Shown: positions 5,200-7,441 of the stretch, one piece after another
Position numbering within the stretch: position 1 is the first letter of the stretch
Layout of the letters: each line of letters starts with the position of its first letter
NCBI GenBank assembly: GCA_030640725.1
Contig: DAOWIV010000120.1
Location: 1-7,441 of the forward strand
DNA from: Methanosarcinales archaeon
GTDB taxonomy: Archaea; Halobacteriota; Methanosarcinia; Methanosarcinales; Methanogasteraceae
Reading direction: 5' to 3'
DNA length: 7,441 nucleotides
Made by a program: the position numbers and the translations under genes
Notes under the pieces: generated by a model
Databases searched by the model: none
The model's input: the letters and a program-made list of their open reading frames with translations, nothing else
What the model was told of the DNA's origin: nothing

Positions 5200-6363
5200 A
5201 TGGGCGAAACAACGGATATAACAGCTATTTATGAGCGTCTGGGCGGTCGTGTCACGCTCGACGATTTCAAGGCGAAGATCGAGGAGAAAGTCGCAACGAT
5301 GGGCGGGTTGTGTGATGAAGAGACCGCAGCCCTGCTGGTTGCCCAGGAACTCGGCGCGGATTCGCCCGTCATACGGATAGAGGACATCAAACCCGGCGAT
5401 AACGTGAGTTTCGCCTGCAAAGTGGTCTCGGTCTCTGGCGTGCGCGAGTTCTCACGGGAGGACGGAACGACTGGCATGGTGGCGAACATCACGGTCGGAG
5501 ACGAGACCGGTACACTTCGGATTTCACTCTGGGACGAACTCGTCGATGTCGTGAAGAGAGGCGAGATCGAGGCAGGGCAGCACCTGCAGATCAGCGGATA
5601 CGCAAGAGATGGTTACGGCGGTGGCGTCGAGGTATCGGTCGGCAGCAAAACCGGACACCTCGAGGTGGTCGAGCCTGTGCAAGAGATCGAAGTGACTGAG
5701 CGGTGGGACTTAATTGCAGACCTGCACAAGTCTGAGTACAACACCGCCGATGTGAACGTGGTTGGACAGGTGCTGCATATAGGCGATGTCCGCACCTTTG
5801 TGCGCAAAGACAAACCGGGCAGCACAGGGCGCGTCGGGAGTATCACGATCGGGGATGCGACTGGCAAGATCCGGGTGGTGTTATGGGATGACCTGGTCGA
5901 TTTCATGGCCGAGGGGAATTTGAATGCCGGAGATTGCATAGAAATTACAGGCGGATACACCCGTGAGAACAACTACGATGGTGCGACCGAGATCCAGATC
6001 GGAGACCATAGCGGGATTAAAAAAACCGACAAAAAAGTAGACTATGCTGAAAATGTTACACCACTCTCAGATATTGGCATCGACGAGACCTGTACGGTCG
6101 TTGGCTATGTCACAGGGCTTGAAGAGACAAAAGAGATCACGCGCAACGATGGTAAAGTGTCCAAAGTGTTAAACATCCATATTTCAGACGAAACCGGGAA
6201 CAACCGGGTTAGGGTTGCGCTCTGGGGAAATCATGTGGATACGGCACTTGATATCGGAGATAAGATCCAGATAATTGACTGTTACGCAAAATCAGGATGG
6301 GGCGGCGGTGGCGTTGAGTTGAGTGTCGGATGGAAGAGTTCGATACGTGTGATTGATGATTGA
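5200..6363 (+). CDS. Replication protein A-like single-stranded DNA-binding protein with three OB folds
   Basis: 387 residues, cytoplasmic, binding single-stranded DNA in replication, repair and recombination. A helical N-terminus (about 8-52; IYERLGGRVTLDDFKAKIEE, then GGLCDEETAALLVAQELG) is typical of euryarchaeal RPA1-like proteins. Three OB folds follow: about 58-158 (GDETGTLRISLWDEL), 170-275 (GDATGKIRVVLWDDLVD) and 287-386 (SDETGNNRVRVALWGNHVD). Each has the family's strand pattern ending in LW. The protein ends with the third OB fold: no C-terminal zinc finger and no fourth OB fold, so it resembles the multi-OB RPA1 class rather than OB-plus-zinc-finger paralogues. The ATG at 5200 fits the family N-terminus. 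GAGGA at 5182-5186 is rather far (13 nt), so initiation may be weakly SD-dependent. The gene appears to be transcribed alone, with no gene within 160 bp upstream in a shared operon except the broken MNT. Confidence 0.9.
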   Translation: MGETTDITAIYERLGGRVTLDDFKAKIEEKVATMGGLCDEETAALLVAQELGADSPVIRIEDIKPGDNVSFACKVVSVSGVREFSREDGTTGMVANITVGDETGTLRISLWDELVDVVKRGEIEAGQHLQISGYARDGYGGGVEVSVGSKTGHLEVVEPVQEIEVTERWDLIADLHKSEYNTADVNVVGQVLHIGDVRTFVRKDKPGSTGRVGSITIGDATGKIRVVLWDDLVDFMAEGNLNAGDCIEITGGYTRENNYDGATEIQIGDHSGIKKTDKKVDYAENVTPLSDIGIDETCTVVGYVTGLEETKEITRNDGKVSKVLNIHISDETGNNRVRVALWGNHVDTALDIGDKIQIIDCYAKSGWGGGGVELSVGWKSSIRVIDD

Positions 6364-6524
6364 GGTGTGCGGGAAACACCGCCCCCGCCATCAATCACCA
6401 GCCTGATCAGATCACTCCTGATATGCACGCCGTATGACGCCTCTGCCACTAATATCTCGTCAAACGCCGGGATTGAAGTTAGCCCTGGGCGCGCGCGGCG
6501 TCCGTTAGATATTTGTTGACTCAA
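6282..6524 (-). CDS. Unrecognised small reading frame, possibly a gene relic
   Basis: 80 codons on the minus strand, starting TTG at 6524 right after an in-frame TGA. The first 50 codons, outside RPA, read like real protein (RRARPGLTSIPAFDEILVAE, then GVHIRSDLIRLVIDGGGG). The last 27 codons are antisense to the RPA 3' end and look like shadow sequence. There is no Shine-Dalgarno site before the TTG. I do not recognise the family. The plus-strand frame opposite is also open for about 50 codons but looks less like a protein. It may be an internal fragment of a lost gene, a tiny gene or chance. Confidence 0.25.
   Translation of the reverse strand: MSQQISNGRRARPGLTSIPAFDEILVAEASYGVHIRSDLIRLVIDGGGGVSRTPQSSITRIELFHPTLNSTPPPPHPDFA
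6364..6388 (+). terminator. Alternative small hairpins directly after the RPA stop codon
   Basis: GGTGT (6364-6368) can pair with ACACC (6376-6380). Alternatively GCGGG (6369-6373) can pair with CCCGC (6384-6388). Both stems have 5 bp and overlap, so only one can form at a time. No T-run follows directly, so a role in termination is doubtful. Confidence 0.25.
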
Positions 6525-6595
6525 TCAAAGAGTATTTCTGTCTTCTGTCCGGACGCGGCAGATGAAAACAACCGGATAGAACGAAAACGATTCCA
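6364..6595. other. Intergenic region between RPA and the CobT-like gene
   Basis: 232 bp. It contains the small hairpins after RPA, the unrecognised minus-strand frame, a GC-only patch GGGCGCGCGCGGCG (about 6487-6500) and then an AT-rich stretch (about 6504-6540; TTAGATATTTGTT, AGTATTT) that could hold the cobT promoter. No tRNA or other RNA gene is recognisable. Confidence 0.4.
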
Positions 6596-7441
6596 ATGTC
6601 ACACATTAACCGGATCATGTCAGCCAAAACTGCGAAAGATCATCTGTCCAATCCCATTTTCCTGTGTGTATTGTCAAATACCGATACATGCCGGATTCCA
6701 GGCATCTCGGCGGCTGGTGCAACCACTGAACTCAACGACTACACGCCGGCTGCTGATGCCGAGATCGTGGAGTATGGCTGCCCCCGCAGCGCACCAGAGA
6801 TGCCGATGAGGGAAGGGGGTGCACCAACACCAGCGGTCATAACCCGCGCTGCGCTGCAACTGACCGGGATGCCATACCTATTCATCAATGCCGGACTGCG
6901 GTTCGTGCCGGAGGTCCCGGCGATAGACCTCTGCGCCGGGCCCGGGCGTGATATCCGGCAGGGCGATGCGGTATCGCGCCCGGACGTGATTTACGCGAGC
7001 GCTTGCCAGATCGGCTCGCAGATCGGAAAGCTATCCGGTTCGATTATCATCGGCGAGAGCATTCCCGGCGGCACGACCACTGCTCTCGGCGTGCTGACCG
7101 CACTTGGATACGATTACGGGGTTAGCAGCAGTTTTTCGGAAAATCCGCTCAAAATCAAACGCAATGTCGTGAGACAGGGCATTAGCGCATCCGGCATCAC
7201 CGTAAGTGATGCACGTGATGACCCTATGCGTGCCATAGCATCTGTCGGAGACCCAATGATGCCGACGGTCGCAGGCATGGTCGCAGGCATAATTTCCAGT
7301 GCCGACGCAGGTTCAGATACATGCACCCATGATCACGACATAATTCTCGCAGGTGGAACCCAGATGGCAGCGGTCTTTGCAATAATAAAACATCTGGGTC
7401 TGGATATGGACAGAATCTCGATTGCGCCCACAAACTACGTG
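6596..7441 (+). CDS. cobT: Archaeal CobT-like nicotinate-nucleotide:base phosphoribosyltransferase, 3'-partial
   Basis: 282 codons to the right edge with no stop; archaeal relatives have about 350 residues, so about a fifth is missing. The protein matches the archaeal CobT-like family (TIGR00303), which is assigned to activating the lower base of cobamides as its riboside phosphate; that step is inferred from the family. From the second Met (6617): NPIFLCVLSNTDTCRIPGIS (12-31), YTPAADAEIVEYG (42-54), GAPTPAVITRAAL (68-80), GESIPGGTTTALGVL (146-160), GDPMMPTVAG (211-220) and LAGGTQMAAV (244-253). The Gly-rich loops are the expected nucleotide-binding signatures. Two ATGs are possible, 6596 and 6617, after the in-frame TGA at 6563; neither has a Shine-Dalgarno site. 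I chose 6596 because relatives have about 20 or more residues before FLC. No frameshift is visible. Cobamide synthesis fits a methanogen or ANME-like host. Confidence 0.9.
   Translation, partial: MSHINRIMSAKTAKDHLSNPIFLCVLSNTDTCRIPGISAAGATTELNDYTPAADAEIVEYGCPRSAPEMPMREGGAPTPAVITRAALQLTGMPYLFINAGLRFVPEVPAIDLCAGPGRDIRQGDAVSRPDVIYASACQIGSQIGKLSGSIIIGESIPGGTTTALGVLTALGYDYGVSSSFSENPLKIKRNVVRQGISASGITVSDARDDPMRAIASVGDPMMPTVAGMVAGIISSADAGSDTCTHDHDIILAGGTQMAAVFAIIKHLGLDMDRISIAPTNYV

Noticed and set aside
6513..6809. Plus-strand frame 6513-6809 as the gene before the right edge
   Set aside because: It overlaps, in another frame, the clearly recognisable CobT-like frame that runs off the edge.
1..7441. 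CRISPR array, transposase gene, rRNA or tRNA
   Set aside because: No regularly spaced repeats, no transposase-like protein, and no tRNA T-arm or anticodon-arm pattern seen on either strand.

Overview
The window looks like a chromosomal segment of a euryarchaeon, probably a methanogen or ANME-type relative in the Methanosarcinales/Methanomicrobia neighbourhood. The evidence is an archaeal-type isoleucyl-tRNA synthetase, a zinc-finger-less RPA made of OB folds, and an archaeal-type CobT-like phosphoribosyltransferase of cobamide synthesis. Strong Shine-Dalgarno sites (AAGGAGG, AGGAGA, GAGGT) are present. The lineage is inferred from protein character only.

Layout. Positions 1-569 (+) hold a DUF4258-type toxin-like gene, cut by the left edge and broken by a one-base frameshift. 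It abuts an intact YgiT/MqsA-type zinc-finger gene, the usual antitoxin-like partner. Positions 570-745 hold no convincing gene. Positions 746-3925 (-) are a full-length ileS. Positions 3926-4122 are a divergent intergenic region dense in small repeats: three TGTGAT units at about 10-bp spacing, a perfect 14-bp palindrome, and one copy of a 14-bp direct repeat. Positions 4123-5035 (+) are an overlapping HEPN/MNT (nucleotidyltransferase) pair in which both genes are broken: HEPN by a frameshift and a TAG stop, MNT by a frameshift in a run of eight G. Positions 5036-5199 contain the second copy of the 14-bp repeat, embedded in an inverted relic resembling the neighbouring RPA gene. Positions 5200-6363 (+) are an intact three-OB-fold RPA. 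Positions 6364-6595 are intergenic with an unrecognised minus-strand reading frame. Positions 6596-7441 (+) are the archaeal CobT-like gene, running off the right edge.

How it fits together. Three housekeeping genes (translation, single-stranded DNA handling, cobamide synthesis) are intact. The two toxin-antitoxin-like modules between and beside them carry four disabling lesions, three of them single-base length changes in or beside short G or C runs. ileS keeps its frame through a run of seven C, so a general homopolymer sequencing error is not the easiest explanation. Decay of accessory modules, or slippage-driven on/off switching at the G8 tract, are the main alternatives. The exact 14-bp repeats flanking the HEPN/MNT pair suggest that it arrived as a unit. 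I see no CRISPR array, rRNA, tRNA, transposase or clearly new multi-gene system.
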